Notes: generated by a model from the sequence alone, not told the origin. Positions 27,060 to 37,397 are shown, numbered from the stretch's first letter. The stretch is DNA of 64,000 nt from Shewanella glacialimarina (GCF_020511155.1 NZ_CP041216.1:4260001-4324000), one strand, 5' to 3'. Numbers and translations are program-made.

Positions 27060-27434
27060 TTAAGACTTAGGACGCTTAGCACCGTATTTAGAACGGCCTT
27101 GGCGACGTGTAGTCACGCCTGCACAATCTAATGCGCCACGAACAGTGTGGTAACGCACACCAGGTAAGTCTTTAACACGACCACCACGGATTAGGATTAC
27201 ACTATGCTCTTGCAAGTTATGGCCTTCACCACCGATGTACGAAGTTACTTCGAAACCGTTAGTAAGACGCACACGAGCTACTTTACGTAGGGCAGAGTTA
27301 GGTTTTTTTGGTGTTGTAGTGTACACACGAGTACAAACACCACGTTTTTGTGGGCACGCATTCAACGCAGGCACATTAGTCTTTTCGACTTTTGGCGCAC
27401 GTGGCTTACGTACCAACTGGTTTACAGTTGCCAT
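27060..27434 (-). CDS. rpsL: 30S ribosomal protein S12
   Basis: 124 aa uS12, decoding-centre protein. TTPKKPNSALRKVARV (lysines 43 and 44) and RVKDLPGVRYHT (K88, D89) are unaltered, so no common streptomycin-resistance change is present. D89 is the residue methylthiolated by RimO in E. coli. First gene of the str operon. Confidence 0.99.
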   Translation of the reverse strand: MATVNQLVRKPRAPKVEKTNVPALNACPQKRGVCTRVYTTTPKKPNSALRKVARVRLTNGFEVTSYIGGEGHNLQEHSVILIRGGRVKDLPGVRYHTVRGALDCAGVTTRRQGRSKYGAKRPKS

Positions 27435-27486
27435 GTATAGCTCCGACAGTTGAATTACTCAACAATTAGGTGTGAAAAATCTATAT

Positions 27487-27501
27487 CCCACAATGGTGGG
27501 A
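27487..27501 (-). repeat. Hairpin in the rpsL leader
   Basis: CCCAC-AATG-GTGGG near the predicted transcription start of the str operon. A 5-prime hairpin could protect the mRNA. Function not known. Confidence 0.6.
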
Positions 27502-27507
27502 CGCGGA

Positions 27508-27536
27508 ATTTTAGAAAGGTAATGCCAATCTGTCAA
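27508..27536 (-). promoter_or_regulatory. str operon promoter
   Basis: Consensus -35 TTGACA (27531-27536), 17 nt spacer, -10 TAAAAT (27508-27513), followed by TCCGCGTCCC. It lies between the rpoC terminator and rpsL and is one of the strongest sigma-70 matches in the window. Confidence 0.92.
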
Positions 27537-27568
27537 GAAATAGCCAACTTTTGATCGAAATTCGAATA

Positions 27569-27595
27569 AAAAAGGCGCCAAAGGCGCCTTTTTTA
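27569..27595 (-). terminator. Terminator of rpoBC
   Basis: Perfect hairpin AAAGGCGCC-AAA-GGCGCCTTT (27571-27591) with A and T flanks on its two sides, about 20 nt beyond the rpoC stop. Confidence 0.94.
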
Positions 27596-27614
27596 ACATT
27601 TTCGCAACTTAATT

Positions 27615-30600
27615 TTAGCTTCCTGCCAAATTAAGTAAGTCTGCTAAGTTCTGTTCAGCTTCGCTTGCGGTCACTTTTGGTGCTTCAACCTTGCCACCAG
27701 AAGCGGCTGCTTTAGCACGTTCTTCGTTACGAGTCTTGTGATAAGCATAACCAGTACCCGCTGGGATCAAACGACCTACGATTACGTTTTCTTTCAGACC
27801 ACGTAATGGATCGCTCTTGCCACCGACGGCTGCTTCAGTTAGAACACGAGTCGTTTCTTGGAACGATGCTGCAGAGATGAATGATTCGGTAGCCAAAGAA
27901 GCTTTGGTAATACCTAATAAATCACGCTCAAACAATGCCGGCATCTTGCCTTGCGCTTCGAGTTCGCGGTTAGCGATCTTAACGCGAGCCACTTCAGCTT
28001 GCTCACCTTCTAAGAAATCAGTGTCGCCTGAAGATGTGATAATACACTTACGTAGCATCTGACGAATGATCACTTCGATATGCTTATCGTTGATCTTCAC
28101 ACCCTGGAGGCGATAAACGTCCTGTACTTCGTTAACGATGTAGTTTGCTACATGATGTATACCACGAAGACGTAAGATGTCGTGTGCCGCTTCAGGGCCG
28201 TCAGCAATAACTTCACCACGTTCGACTTTTTCACCTTCGAACACGTTCAAGTTACGCCACTTAGGGATCATTTCTTCATAATGTTCACTGCCATCTGCAG
28301 GAGTGATCACTAGACGACGTTTACCCTTAGTTTCCTTACCGAACGAAATCGTACCAGAGATTTCTGCAAGAATTGCAGGCTCTTTTGGCTTACGCGCTTC
28401 GAATAAATCAGCAACACGTGGAAGACCACCGGTGATGTCGCGTGTTTTAGACGATTCCTGCGGAATACGTGCTAATGCGTCACCAACGTTAATTTTCGCG
28501 TTATCATCTTTTGCTACGATCGCATTACCCGGTAAGAAGTATTGAGCTGGTACTTCAGTACCAGGGATCATTAAGTCATTACCATTAGCATCCACTAAGC
28601 GGATTGCTGGGCGCATTTCTTTACCCGCCGAAGTACGTGCGCCAACGTCAAGTACAACAACAGAAGAAAGACCTGTTAACTCATCTGTTTGACGTGTCAT
28701 GGTTACGCCGTCGATCATATCAACGAACTTAACTGTACCGGCAACTTCAGAAATAATTGGATGCGTATGTGGATCCCAGTTAGCAATTATATCGCCAGCT
28801 GACACTTCAGTATCTTCCAGTTTTTCTAAAACTGTACCGTAAGGCACTTTGTAACGTTCTTTCTCACGACCAAGCTCATCGATGATTGCTAGCTCAGAAG
28901 AACGAGAAACAATTACAAGCTTGCCGTCAATGTTAGAAACATGCTTAGCATTGTGTAACTTCAGAGAACCCGAGTTCTTAACTTGAACGTTGTTTTCAGC
29001 AGAAGCTCGAGATGCCGCACCACCAATGTGGAACGTACGCATTGTTAACTGTGTACCTGGTTCACCAATTGACTGTGCTGCAACAACACCAATGGCTTCA
29101 CCGTGGTTAATGATATGGCCACGAGCCAGATCACGACCGTAACATGCCGCACAAACACCAAAGTCAGTATCACATGTAATTACAGAGCGTACGATAACTT
29201 CATCGATGCTGTGCTCTTCTAATGTGTCACACCATGCTTCATCTAATAGTGTGTTACGAGGCGCTAATACTTCTTCAGTACCTGGCTTCATCACATCAAT
29301 TGCGACAACACGGCCCAATACGCGTTCACGTAATGGCTCAACAACATCACCACCTTCAATAAGCGGCTTCATTGTTAAACCGTGTTCAACACCACAATCA
29401 TCTTCAATAACCACTAAATCTTGTGCAACGTCAACAAGACGACGAGTTAGATAACCCGAGTTAGCTGTTTTCAATGCGGTATCGGCAAGACCTTTACGCG
29501 CACCGTGAGTAGAAATAAAGTACTGAAGTACGTTTAGGCCTTCACGGAAGTTAGCCGTAATTGGGGTTTCGATAATTGAGCCATCAGGCTTAGCCATCAA
29601 ACCACGCATACCCGCTAGCTGACGGATCTGTGCAGCACTACCACGAGCGCCCGAGTCAGCCATCATATAGATGCTGTTGAACGAAGCTTGTTGCTCTGGC
29701 ACGCCATCACGGTTAATCACTGTCTCAATTGACAGGTTTTCCATCATAGCTTTCGATACTTTTTCGTTGGCAGATGCCCAGATATCGATAACTTTGTTGT
29801 AACGTTCACCCGCAGTCACAAGACCAGACTGGAACTGCTCTTGAATTTCAAGCACTTCAGCTTCAGCGTCTGCAACTAAGGTATATTTCTCGTCAGGAAT
29901 AACCATGTCATCGATACCTACAGAGGCACCAGAGATGGTTGCAAAACGGAAACCGGTATACATTAACTGGTCAGCAAAGATAACAGTATCTTTAAGACCT
30001 AGTTGACGATAACAAGTGTTCAACAATTTAGAAATCTGCTTCTTACCCATGTTTTGGTTAACCAAATCATATGATAAGCCTTCTGGCAGAATTAACGATA
30101 AAAGTGCACGGCCGACTGTGGTATCAACGATACGAGTCGCTTTAGTTCTTTCACCATCTTCAGCAATAGTAGTTTCAGTTATACGTACTTTAACGCGTGC
30201 ATGTATCTCTGCAGCACCAGTAGCATATGCTTTCTCTACTTCTGACACATCAGCGAATGCCATACCTTCACCGCGGCCATTAATGCATTCGCGGCTAGTG
30301 TAGTACAAACCTAATACAACGTCTTGAGACGGCGTAATTACTGGCTCACCGTTAGCAGGTGACAGAATGTTGTTGGTAGACATCATTAGCGCACGAGCTT
30401 CTAATTGAGCTTCAAGCGTTAATGGTACGTGTACCGCCATTTGGTCACCGTCGAAGTCAGCGTTATACGCCGCACAAACTAACGGATGTAATTGAATCGC
30501 TTTACCTTCAATCAGAACAGGTTCAAAGGCTTGAATACCGAGTCTGTGAAGTGTTGGTGCACGGTTAAGCATGACTGGATGTTCACGAATCACTTCGTCT

Positions 30601-31835
30601 AATACATCCCATACTTCAGCCTGTTCACGCTCAACCATTTTCTTAGCAGCTTTAATAGTCGTTGCTAAACCACGACCTTCTAACTTGCCATAGATGAATG
30701 GTTTGAATAGCTCAAGTGCCATCTTCTTAGGAAGACCACACTGGTGCAAACGTAAAGTAGGACCTACGGTAATTACCGAACGGCCTGAATAGTCAACACG
30801 CTTACCTAGTAAGTTTTGACGGAAACGACCTTGCTTACCTTTGATCATATCAGCCAAAGATTTTAAAGGACGTTTGTTAGAACCGGTAATAGCACGACCG
30901 CGACGACCGTTATCTAATAGCGCATCAACTGACTCTTGCAACATACGTTTTTCGTTACGTACGATAATGTCAGGCGCAGCTAAATCTAACAGACGCTTCA
31001 AACGGTTGTTACGGTTAATCACACGACGGTATAGATCGTTAAGATCAGATGTCGCGAAACGACCACCATCTAACGGCACTAATGGACGTAGATCAGGTGG
31101 AAGAACCGGTAATACTTTTAAGATCATCCACTCTGGTTTGTTACCAGATGTGAAGAATGCTTCCATCAATTTCAAACGCTTAGTCACTTTTTTGCGACGA
31201 GTTTCTGAATTGATTGATGGTAATTCTTCGCGCATTTGCTCGATTTGTTGCTCAAGATCGATAGCACGTAGCAATTCTAAAACTGCCTCAGCACCCATCT
31301 TAGCTTCGAACTCATCGCCGTACTCTTCTAACGCATCTAAATACGTTTCTTCAGTCAGCATTTGGCCGCGCTCAAGCGTGGTCATGCCAGGCTCGATCAC
31401 TACAAATGATTCAAAGTATAGAACACGCTCAATATCACGTAACGTCATATCTAGCATTAAGCCGATACGAGACGGTAATGATTTTAAGAACCAAATGTGG
31501 GCAACTGGGCTAGCCAGTTCAATGTGACCCATGCGCTCACGACGCACTTTAGTCTGGGTAACTTCTACGCCACACTTTTCACAAATGACACCACGATGCT
31601 TCAAACGCTTGTATTTACCACACAAACATTCGTAATCTTTAACCGGACCAAAGATACGCGCACAGAACAAACCTTCACGTTCAGGTTTGAATGTACGGTA
31701 GTTAATCGTTTCTGGTTTTTTAACTTCACCAAATGACCAAGAGCGGATTAGATCAGGCGAAGCCAATCCAATTTTAATTCCGCTAAATTCTTCAGTCTTG
31801 CTTTGCTGTTTAAGAAACTTTAATAAGTCTTTCAC
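27615..31835 (-). CDS. rpoC: RNA polymerase beta-prime subunit
   Basis: 1406 aa, full length. The catalytic magnesium loop NADFDGDQMAVHVPL is intact. The N-terminal zinc site is visible in YECLCGKYKRLKHRGVICEK. The second zinc site includes CDTDFGVCAACYGRDLARG. The trigger-loop region TFHIGGAASR is present. It lies 82 nt after rpoB, with a hairpin between them, and ends at a strong terminator. Confidence 0.99.
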   Translation of the reverse strand: MKDLLKFLKQQSKTEEFSGIKIGLASPDLIRSWSFGEVKKPETINYRTFKPEREGLFCARIFGPVKDYECLCGKYKRLKHRGVICEKCGVEVTQTKVRRERMGHIELASPVAHIWFLKSLPSRIGLMLDMTLRDIERVLYFESFVVIEPGMTTLERGQMLTEETYLDALEEYGDEFEAKMGAEAVLELLRAIDLEQQIEQMREELPSINSETRRKKVTKRLKLMEAFFTSGNKPEWMILKVLPVLPPDLRPLVPLDGGRFATSDLNDLYRRVINRNNRLKRLLDLAAPDIIVRNEKRMLQESVDALLDNGRRGRAITGSNKRPLKSLADMIKGKQGRFRQNLLGKRVDYSGRSVITVGPTLRLHQCGLPKKMALELFKPFIYGKLEGRGLATTIKAAKKMVEREQAEVWDVLDEVIREHPVMLNRAPTLHRLGIQAFEPVLIEGKAIQLHPLVCAAYNADFDGDQMAVHVPLTLEAQLEARALMMSTNNILSPANGEPVITPSQDVVLGLYYTSRECINGRGEGMAFADVSEVEKAYATGAAEIHARVKVRITETTIAEDGERTKATRIVDTTVGRALLSLILPEGLSYDLVNQNMGKKQISKLLNTCYRQLGLKDTVIFADQLMYTGFRFATISGASVGIDDMVIPDEKYTLVADAEAEVLEIQEQFQSGLVTAGERYNKVIDIWASANEKVSKAMMENLSIETVINRDGVPEQQASFNSIYMMADSGARGSAAQIRQLAGMRGLMAKPDGSIIETPITANFREGLNVLQYFISTHGARKGLADTALKTANSGYLTRRLVDVAQDLVVIEDDCGVEHGLTMKPLIEGGDVVEPLRERVLGRVVAIDVMKPGTEEVLAPRNTLLDEAWCDTLEEHSIDEVIVRSVITCDTDFGVCAACYGRDLARGHIINHGEAIGVVAAQSIGEPGTQLTMRTFHIGGAASRASAENNVQVKNSGSLKLHNAKHVSNIDGKLVIVSRSSELAIIDELGREKERYKVPYGTVLEKLEDTEVSAGDIIANWDPHTHPIISEVAGTVKFVDMIDGVTMTRQTDELTGLSSVVVLDVGARTSAGKEMRPAIRLVDANGNDLMIPGTEVPAQYFLPGNAIVAKDDNAKINVGDALARIPQESSKTRDITGGLPRVADLFEARKPKEPAILAEISGTISFGKETKGKRRLVITPADGSEHYEEMIPKWRNLNVFEGEKVERGEVIADGPEAAHDILRLRGIHHVANYIVNEVQDVYRLQGVKINDKHIEVIIRQMLRKCIITSSGDTDFLEGEQAEVARVKIANRELEAQGKMPALFERDLLGITKASLATESFISAASFQETTRVLTEAAVGGKSDPLRGLKENVIVGRLIPAGTGYAYHKTRNEERAKAAASGGKVEAPKVTASEAEQNLADLLNLAGS

Positions 31836-31861
31836 GTTTCTCTCCTGAAGGAGTTAAACCA

Positions 31862-31885
31862 GGTGCTTTGCTGATGCAAAGCACC
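31862..31885 (-). repeat. Perfect hairpin between rpoB and rpoC
   Basis: GGTGCTTTGC-TGAT-GCAAAGCACC, 10 bp without a mismatch, in the 82 nt rpoB-rpoC gap. No T-run follows on the minus strand, so it should not terminate transcription. Likely RNA processing or stability. Confidence 0.8.
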
Positions 31886-31917
31886 CTTGGTTACCAAACA
31901 TTGCTTAAGTGCGATGC

Positions 31918-34900
31918 TTACCCTTGATCCAGCTCGATATTAATACCGAGTGAACGAATTTCTTTCAACAATACGTTGAAAGATTCAGGCATGCCTGGCT
32001 GCATCTGATGGTTACCGTCGACGATGTTTTTATACATCTGAGTACGACCGTTAACGTCATCTGACTTAACCGTTAGCATTTCCTGCAGAGTATATGCTGC
32101 ACCGTATGCTTCAAGTGCCCACACTTCCATCTCACCGAAACGTTGACCACCGAATTGAGCTTTACCGCCCAATGGTTGTTGAGTCACTAAGCTGTACGAA
32201 CCGGTTGAACGGGCGTGCATCTTGTCATCAACTAAGTGGTTCAGTTTAAGCATATACATATAACCAACGGTTACTTTACGCTCAAACTCGTTACCGGTAC
32301 GGCCGTCACATAATGTTAACTGACCAGACTCAGGTAAGCCTGCAAGAGCAAGCATCTGCTTGATCTCTTTCTCTTTAGCACCATCGAAAGCGGGTGTTGC
32401 TATTGGGATACCACCTTTAAGGTGAGTCGCCAAACGCACAACTTCATCATCAGTAAACGAGTCGATATCAACGCGCTGTAACACGTCATCGCCTAACTCA
32501 TAAACTTGTTTGATGTAATCACGAAGTACGGCAATTTCACGTTGCTCTTCAAGCATAGCGGTAATCTTATTACCAATGCCTTTCGCAGCAGCACCCATGT
32601 GGACTTCTAATACCTGACCGATGTTCATACGCGATGGTACGCCCAATGGGTTAAGTACGATGTCTACTGGATTACCTTCTTCATCATATGGCATATCTTC
32701 GACTGGACAAATCTTCGAGATAACACCTTTGTTACCATGACGACCAGCCATTTTATCACCAGGCTGGATAGTACGCTTAACCGCTAAGTAAACCTTAACA
32801 ATTTTAAGTACGCCAGGTGCTAAATCATCACCTTGAGTGATCTTACGACGCTTAGTTTCAAACTTCTTATCAAAGTCAGCGCGCAGCTCTTCGTGCTGTT
32901 CAGCTAACTGTTCAAGTTCAGTCTGTTTTGCTTCATCGTCAATCACTTGGATTAGCAAGTCTTTACGTGGTAACTCAGCTAACTTAGCTTCAGAGAAACC
33001 GGCAGCCAATAACAAGTTACGCGCACGGCCTAATACACCGTCTTCAAGGATCTTGAACTCTTCGCCTAAGTCTTTACGAGCTTGGCGAACATGCATGTCT
33101 TCGATTTCAAGAGCACGCTTGTCTTTTTCAACGCCGTCACGGGTAAATACCTGGACGTCGATGATGGTGCCTTTCACTGAGTTAGGAACACGTAGTGAGC
33201 TGTCCTTAACATCTGAAGCTTTCTCACCAAAAATAGCTCGGAGTAGTTTCTCTTCTGGAGTTAATTGTGTTTCACCCTTAGGTGTCACTTTACCCACAAG
33301 AATATCGCCGCCCTTCACTTCTGCACCAATATAAACGATACCAGATTCATCTAATTTAGATAAAGCAGACTCGCCTACGTTTGGAATATCAGCTGTGATT
33401 TCTTCGCTACCCAATTTAGTATCACGAGCAATACAAGAAAGCTCTTGGATATGGATAGTAGTGAAACGATCTTCTTGCGCAACGCGCTCAGAAATTAAGA
33501 TCGAATCTTCGAAGTTATAACCATTCCAAGGCATGAACGCGATGCGCATGTTTTGACCTAGGGCCAATTCGCCAAGATCCGTAGAAGGACCATCAGCTAA
33601 CACATCACCACGAACCACTGGATCACCAGCAAAACAACAAGGACGTTGGTTAATACAGGTATTTTGGTTTGAACGGGTATATTTTGTTAGGTTATAAATG
33701 TCGATACCCGCTTCGCCTGCGCGGAGCTCGTCTTCATTTACTTTAACAACGATACGGCTAGCATCAACATAGTCAACCACACCGCCACGCTTAGCCACAA
33801 CCACAACACCAGAGTCAACAGCAAGAGTACGTTCAATACCGGTACCTACTAACGGCTTATCAGCACGCAGTGTAGGAACGGCTTGACGTTGCATGTTTGC
33901 ACCCATCAATGCACGGTTAGCATCATCGTGTTCTAAGAACGGAATTAATGACGCTGCAACAGAAATAATCTGTTGTGGCGAAACGTCCATGTACTGAACG
34001 TCAGCAGCACGCATAAAGGTAGATTCACCTTTATGACGACATGCAATTTGGTCTTCAACCATACGGCCAGCAGCATCAACTTCGATGTTAGCCTGTGCAA
34101 TAACGTAACGACCTTCTTCGATTGCTGATAAGTATTCAACCTCATCAGTAATCACACCCTCTACCACTTTACGGTATGGCGTTTCTAGGAAGCCGTACGA
34201 GTTTGTACGAGCAAAACTGGCTAGCGAGTTGATTAGACCAATGTTTGGCCCCTCAGGGGTCTCAATTGGACATAAACGACCATAGTGAGTTGGATGTACG
34301 TCACGGACTTCAAAGCCTGCGCGTTCACGGGTCAAACCACCAGGACCAAGGGCAGAAATACGACGTTTATGCGTCACCTCTGACAATGGATTGTTTTGGT
34401 CCATAAACTGTGACAACTGTGAAGAACCGAAAAACTCTTTCACTGCCGCAGAAATTGGCTTAGCGTTAATTAAGTCTTGCGGCATTAATTCGTTTAAATC
34501 GCCTAAAGATAGACGTTCACGAACCGCACGCTCAACACGGACTAGACCAACACGGAATTGGTTTTCAGCCATCTCACCTACGCTACGAATACGACGGTTA
34601 CCTAAGTGGTCAATATCGTCGACTTCATCGTAACCGTTACGGATTTCGATGATTTTCTTCATAACACAAACGATGTCTTCTTTCGATAGAACGCCTGAAC
34701 CTTCATCTTCAGCAATCTCAAGACGACGGTTAAACTTCATACGACCTACTTTTGATAAGTCATAACGTTCTTCACTGAAGAATAGGTTTTGGAATAAACC
34801 TTCAGCAGCATCTTTGGTTGGTGGCTCGCCAGGACGCATCATACGGTAGATTTCAACTAGCGCTTCTAAGCGGTTAGTTGTTGAATCTATGCGCAGTGTA

Positions 34901-35949
34901 TCTGCGATATAAGCACCATGATCAAGATCATTGATAAATAACGTATCAATTTCTTTAATGCCGGCTAATGACAAATTAGCTAAATCTTCTAAAGAGATTT
35001 CGCTGTTTGCTGTCACTAATACTTCACCAGTATCTTCATCGATATAATCTTGTGCAGCATACTTACCAACAATATAATCCACTGGCACTTCAAGCTCAGT
35101 GGTGTTGGTTTTTTCAAGTTGCTTAATATGGCGCGCAGTAATACGACGGCCAGCTTCAACTAACAGACTGCCTTCAGCATCTTTAATGTCATAGCTAGCT
35201 GTCTCACCGCGTAAGCGATCAGGAACTAATGACATCACTAAAGAATCTTTCTTAATCTTGAACTGAATACGCTCAAAGAATAAGTCTAGGATGTCTTGAG
35301 TAGAAAAATCTAACGCACGTAGCATGATAGTCGCAGGTAATTTACGACGACGGTCAATACGGACGAATAATGCGTCTTTAGGATCGAATTCAAAGTCAAG
35401 CCATGAACCACGGTAAGGAATAATACGTGCGTTATAAAGCACTTTACCGGAAGAGTGGGTTTTACCACGGTCATGATCAAAGAATACGCCAGGACTACGG
35501 TGTAACTGAGACACAATAACACGCTCAGTACCGTTGATAACGAACGTACCGTTATCAGTCATCAATGGGATATCACCCATGTAGACTTCTTGTTCTTTGA
35601 TATCTTTTACTGTGCCAGCTGCAGCTTCACGATCAAACAACACCATGCGTAATTTAACGCGTAGTGGAGCTGAATAAGTGACACCACGGATCTGACATTC
35701 TTTCACATCAAAAACTGGCTCGCCTAGTTTGTAGCTGACATATTGCAGCTCAGAATAACCAGAAAAGCTCTTGATAGGAAAAACGCTACGAAATGCCGCT
35801 TCAAAACCGCGTTCACCCGTAGGATCTTGATCGGTGAACTTCTTAAAAGAGTCTAACTGGATAGACAATAGATAAGGGATGTCCAAAACCTTTGGACGCT
35901 TACCAAAATCTTTGCGAATACGCTTCTTTTCAGAATAGGAGTAAACCAT
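31918..35949 (-). CDS. rpoB: RNA polymerase beta subunit
   Basis: 1343 aa, about the E. coli length (1342). The rifampicin region SSQLSQFMDQNNPLSEVTHK and RRISALGPGGLTRERAGFEV matches the sensitive wild type, with no common resistance substitution. Catalytic-region motifs GYNFEDSILISERV and KMAGRHGNKGVISKI are intact. Second transcription segment after the rplL-rpoB attenuator. Confidence 0.99.
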   Translation of the reverse strand: MVYSYSEKKRIRKDFGKRPKVLDIPYLLSIQLDSFKKFTDQDPTGERGFEAAFRSVFPIKSFSGYSELQYVSYKLGEPVFDVKECQIRGVTYSAPLRVKLRMVLFDREAAAGTVKDIKEQEVYMGDIPLMTDNGTFVINGTERVIVSQLHRSPGVFFDHDRGKTHSSGKVLYNARIIPYRGSWLDFEFDPKDALFVRIDRRRKLPATIMLRALDFSTQDILDLFFERIQFKIKKDSLVMSLVPDRLRGETASYDIKDAEGSLLVEAGRRITARHIKQLEKTNTTELEVPVDYIVGKYAAQDYIDEDTGEVLVTANSEISLEDLANLSLAGIKEIDTLFINDLDHGAYIADTLRIDSTTNRLEALVEIYRMMRPGEPPTKDAAEGLFQNLFFSEERYDLSKVGRMKFNRRLEIAEDEGSGVLSKEDIVCVMKKIIEIRNGYDEVDDIDHLGNRRIRSVGEMAENQFRVGLVRVERAVRERLSLGDLNELMPQDLINAKPISAAVKEFFGSSQLSQFMDQNNPLSEVTHKRRISALGPGGLTRERAGFEVRDVHPTHYGRLCPIETPEGPNIGLINSLASFARTNSYGFLETPYRKVVEGVITDEVEYLSAIEEGRYVIAQANIEVDAAGRMVEDQIACRHKGESTFMRAADVQYMDVSPQQIISVAASLIPFLEHDDANRALMGANMQRQAVPTLRADKPLVGTGIERTLAVDSGVVVVAKRGGVVDYVDASRIVVKVNEDELRAGEAGIDIYNLTKYTRSNQNTCINQRPCCFAGDPVVRGDVLADGPSTDLGELALGQNMRIAFMPWNGYNFEDSILISERVAQEDRFTTIHIQELSCIARDTKLGSEEITADIPNVGESALSKLDESGIVYIGAEVKGGDILVGKVTPKGETQLTPEEKLLRAIFGEKASDVKDSSLRVPNSVKGTIIDVQVFTRDGVEKDKRALEIEDMHVRQARKDLGEEFKILEDGVLGRARNLLLAAGFSEAKLAELPRKDLLIQVIDDEAKQTELEQLAEQHEELRADFDKKFETKRRKITQGDDLAPGVLKIVKVYLAVKRTIQPGDKMAGRHGNKGVISKICPVEDMPYDEEGNPVDIVLNPLGVPSRMNIGQVLEVHMGAAAKGIGNKITAMLEEQREIAVLRDYIKQVYELGDDVLQRVDIDSFTDDEVVRLATHLKGGIPIATPAFDGAKEKEIKQMLALAGLPESGQLTLCDGRTGNEFERKVTVGYMYMLKLNHLVDDKMHARSTGSYSLVTQQPLGGKAQFGGQRFGEMEVWALEAYGAAYTLQEMLTVKSDDVNGRTQMYKNIVDGNHQMQPGMPESFNVLLKEIRSLGINIELDQG

Positions 35950-36120
35950 GGGTTTCCTCTACTTACTAATGTGACCAAGACTGAAATATATTAATTTTTT
36001 AATATAAATCAGCGCGTTTGCCCGTCACCGTTGTCGCAAGAACCTAACCAGTAATCTCTGCTAGGAACTGCTAAAACTGGCGATAAACGGTGAATAAAAA
36101 ATCGCCTGCGCATAAAGCGC

Positions 36121-36152
36121 AAAAAAGGCCGACGGTTAAAAAACCGCCAGCC
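36121..36152 (-). terminator. rplL-rpoB attenuator
   Basis: Stem GGCCGACGGTT (36127-36137) pairs with AACCGCCAGCC (36142-36152) with two mismatches, and on the minus strand six T follow. A partial terminator in this gap is known in E. coli, where it lowers rpoBC expression relative to rplJL. Confidence 0.85.
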
Positions 36153-36154
36153 TT

Positions 36155-36174
36155 CACCCAATTGCTTGGGTGAG
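36155..36174 (-). repeat. Hairpin just after rplL
   Basis: TCACCCA-ATTGCT-TGGGTGA, a perfect 7 bp stem between rplL and the attenuator. In E. coli an RNase III cleavage structure lies in this gap, so this may be its counterpart. Confidence 0.6.
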
Positions 36175-36189
36175 TAAGTTAATTAAAAC

Positions 36190-36555
36190 TTACTTAACTT
36201 CAACAGATGCGCCAGCAGCTTCTAATTCAGCTTTAAGTGCAGCAGCTTCTTCTTTAGAGATAGCTTCTTTAACAGCAATCGGTGAAGATTCAGACATAGT
36301 CTTAGCTTCTTTCAGGCCTAGACCTGTAGCGCTACGTAGTGCTTTAATAACAGCAACTTTGTTTTCGCCGTGTGAAGTAAGAATTACGTCGAATTCTGTT
36401 TGCTCTTCAGCAACAGCAGCATCGCCGCCACCAGAAACTACTGCAGCTGCAGCAGAAACGCCGAATTTTTCTTCCATTGCTTCGATTAGTTCAACAACTT
36501 CCATTACAGACATTGCTGCGAAAGCTTCTAAGATTTGGTCTTTAGTGATAGACAT
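36190..36555 (-). CDS. rplL: 50S ribosomal protein L7/L12
   Basis: 121 aa bL12, the multi-copy stalk protein that recruits translational GTPases. The N-terminal dimerisation part (SITKDQILEAFAAMSVMEVV) is joined by an Ala/Gly hinge (AAAAVVSGGGDAAVAEE) to the C-terminal domain with GENKVAVIKALRSATGLGLK. 54 nt after rplJ. Confidence 0.99.
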   Translation of the reverse strand: MSITKDQILEAFAAMSVMEVVELIEAMEEKFGVSAAAAVVSGGGDAAVAEEQTEFDVILTSHGENKVAVIKALRSATGLGLKEAKTMSESSPIAVKEAISKEEAAALKAELEAAGASVEVK

Positions 36556-36609
36556 TAGAAATATTTCCTATTGTTCTGAATTCAATTTTATTAAGCGGCC
36601 AACTTATAA

Positions 36610-37110
36610 TTAAGCGGCTTCTTGTTTTTGATCGCGAAGGGCGGCCAATGTACGTACGAACTTGCCAGCAGATGCTTCTTTCATAGTCATCATTAACTGA
36701 GCTAGTGCTTCGTCGTATGTTGGTAGTTTCGCTAAACGATCAATATCAGCTGCAGGGATAAACATCCCTTCGAAAGCTGCACCTTTAACTTCAAACTTTG
36801 CTTGCTCTTTAGCGAAATCTTTTAAAAGACGCGCTGCAGCACCTGGGTGCTCTAGAGAGAAAGCGATTAAAGTTGGGCCAGTAAACGTTTCTGCAAGGCA
36901 TTCAAATGAAGTACCTTCAACAGCACGCTTAGCTAAAGTGTTACGTACTACGCGTACATAAACACCATTAGCACGAGCTGCTTTACGCAGAACGGTCATG
37001 GCACTTACAGTTACACCGCGTGAATCGGCGACAACTGCAGAAAGTGCACCTTTGGCAGCTTCGTTGACTTCAGCAACAATTGCCTTTTTGTCTTCGAGTC
37101 TTAATGCCAT
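36610..37110 (-). CDS. rplJ: 50S ribosomal protein L10
   Basis: 166 aa uL10, stalk base carrying L7/L12 dimers. MALRLEDKKAIVAEVNEAAKG and YVRVVRNTLAKRAVEGT are diagnostic. In E. coli L10-L12 represses its own mRNA at a long leader. A leader of about 250 nt is present here. Confidence 0.99.
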   Translation of the reverse strand: MALRLEDKKAIVAEVNEAAKGALSAVVADSRGVTVSAMTVLRKAARANGVYVRVVRNTLAKRAVEGTSFECLAETFTGPTLIAFSLEHPGAAARLLKDFAKEQAKFEVKGAAFEGMFIPAADIDRLAKLPTYDEALAQLMMTMKEASAGKFVRTLAALRDQKQEAA

Positions 37111-37361
37111 TAGGCTTTACTCCTGGATTCTACCTAGGGAAATCCCTAGTATTTACCAAACCAAATACAATATGTAGATGGCTACTTACGGTGCAGATTT
37201 TCCAGTAAAAAAATTTAGCTGGGGCCTGACACCGTCTACGCAGGAAATTAAGTAAATCTTACGATAAACACCTGCGGTCTTGGACGGAAACTCGCTTTGT
37301 ACCCGAAATACCTTAACGTATTAAGTTAATATCAAGCAAAAGGAGCTTCAACCCACAATTT
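37111..37361 (-). promoter_or_regulatory. rplJ (L10) leader
   Basis: About 250 nt of leader between the predicted start site and rplJ, without an ORF. It holds several short pairings, for example CTAGGGATTTCCCTAG next to the start codon. Position and length fit the L10 autoregulatory leader. I did not derive a full fold. Confidence 0.65.
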
Positions 37362-37367
37362 GCGCGC

Positions 37368-37396
37368 ATTATAGACTAATGTGCGCTAATTGTAAA
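37368..37396 (-). promoter_or_regulatory. rplJL-rpoBC promoter
   Basis: TTTACA (37391-37396), 17 nt spacer, perfect TATAAT (37368-37373), followed by GCGCGC. The -35 abuts the rplA stop codon, so rplJL-rpoBC can be transcribed apart from rplKA. Confidence 0.88.
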
Positions 37397-37397
37397 A

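Noticed and set aside
30841..31527. 228-codon open frame on the plus strand opposite rpoC
   Set aside because: Low-complexity Ser/Arg-rich translation with no domain. It is the antisense shadow of a highly biased gene.
32837..33334. 165-codon open frame opposite rpoB
   Set aside because: Ser-rich shadow of rpoB codon usage, with no independent support.
31918..35949. Possible rifampicin-resistance changes in rpoB
   Set aside because: The resistance-determining segment reads as wild type at all the common positions I can place.
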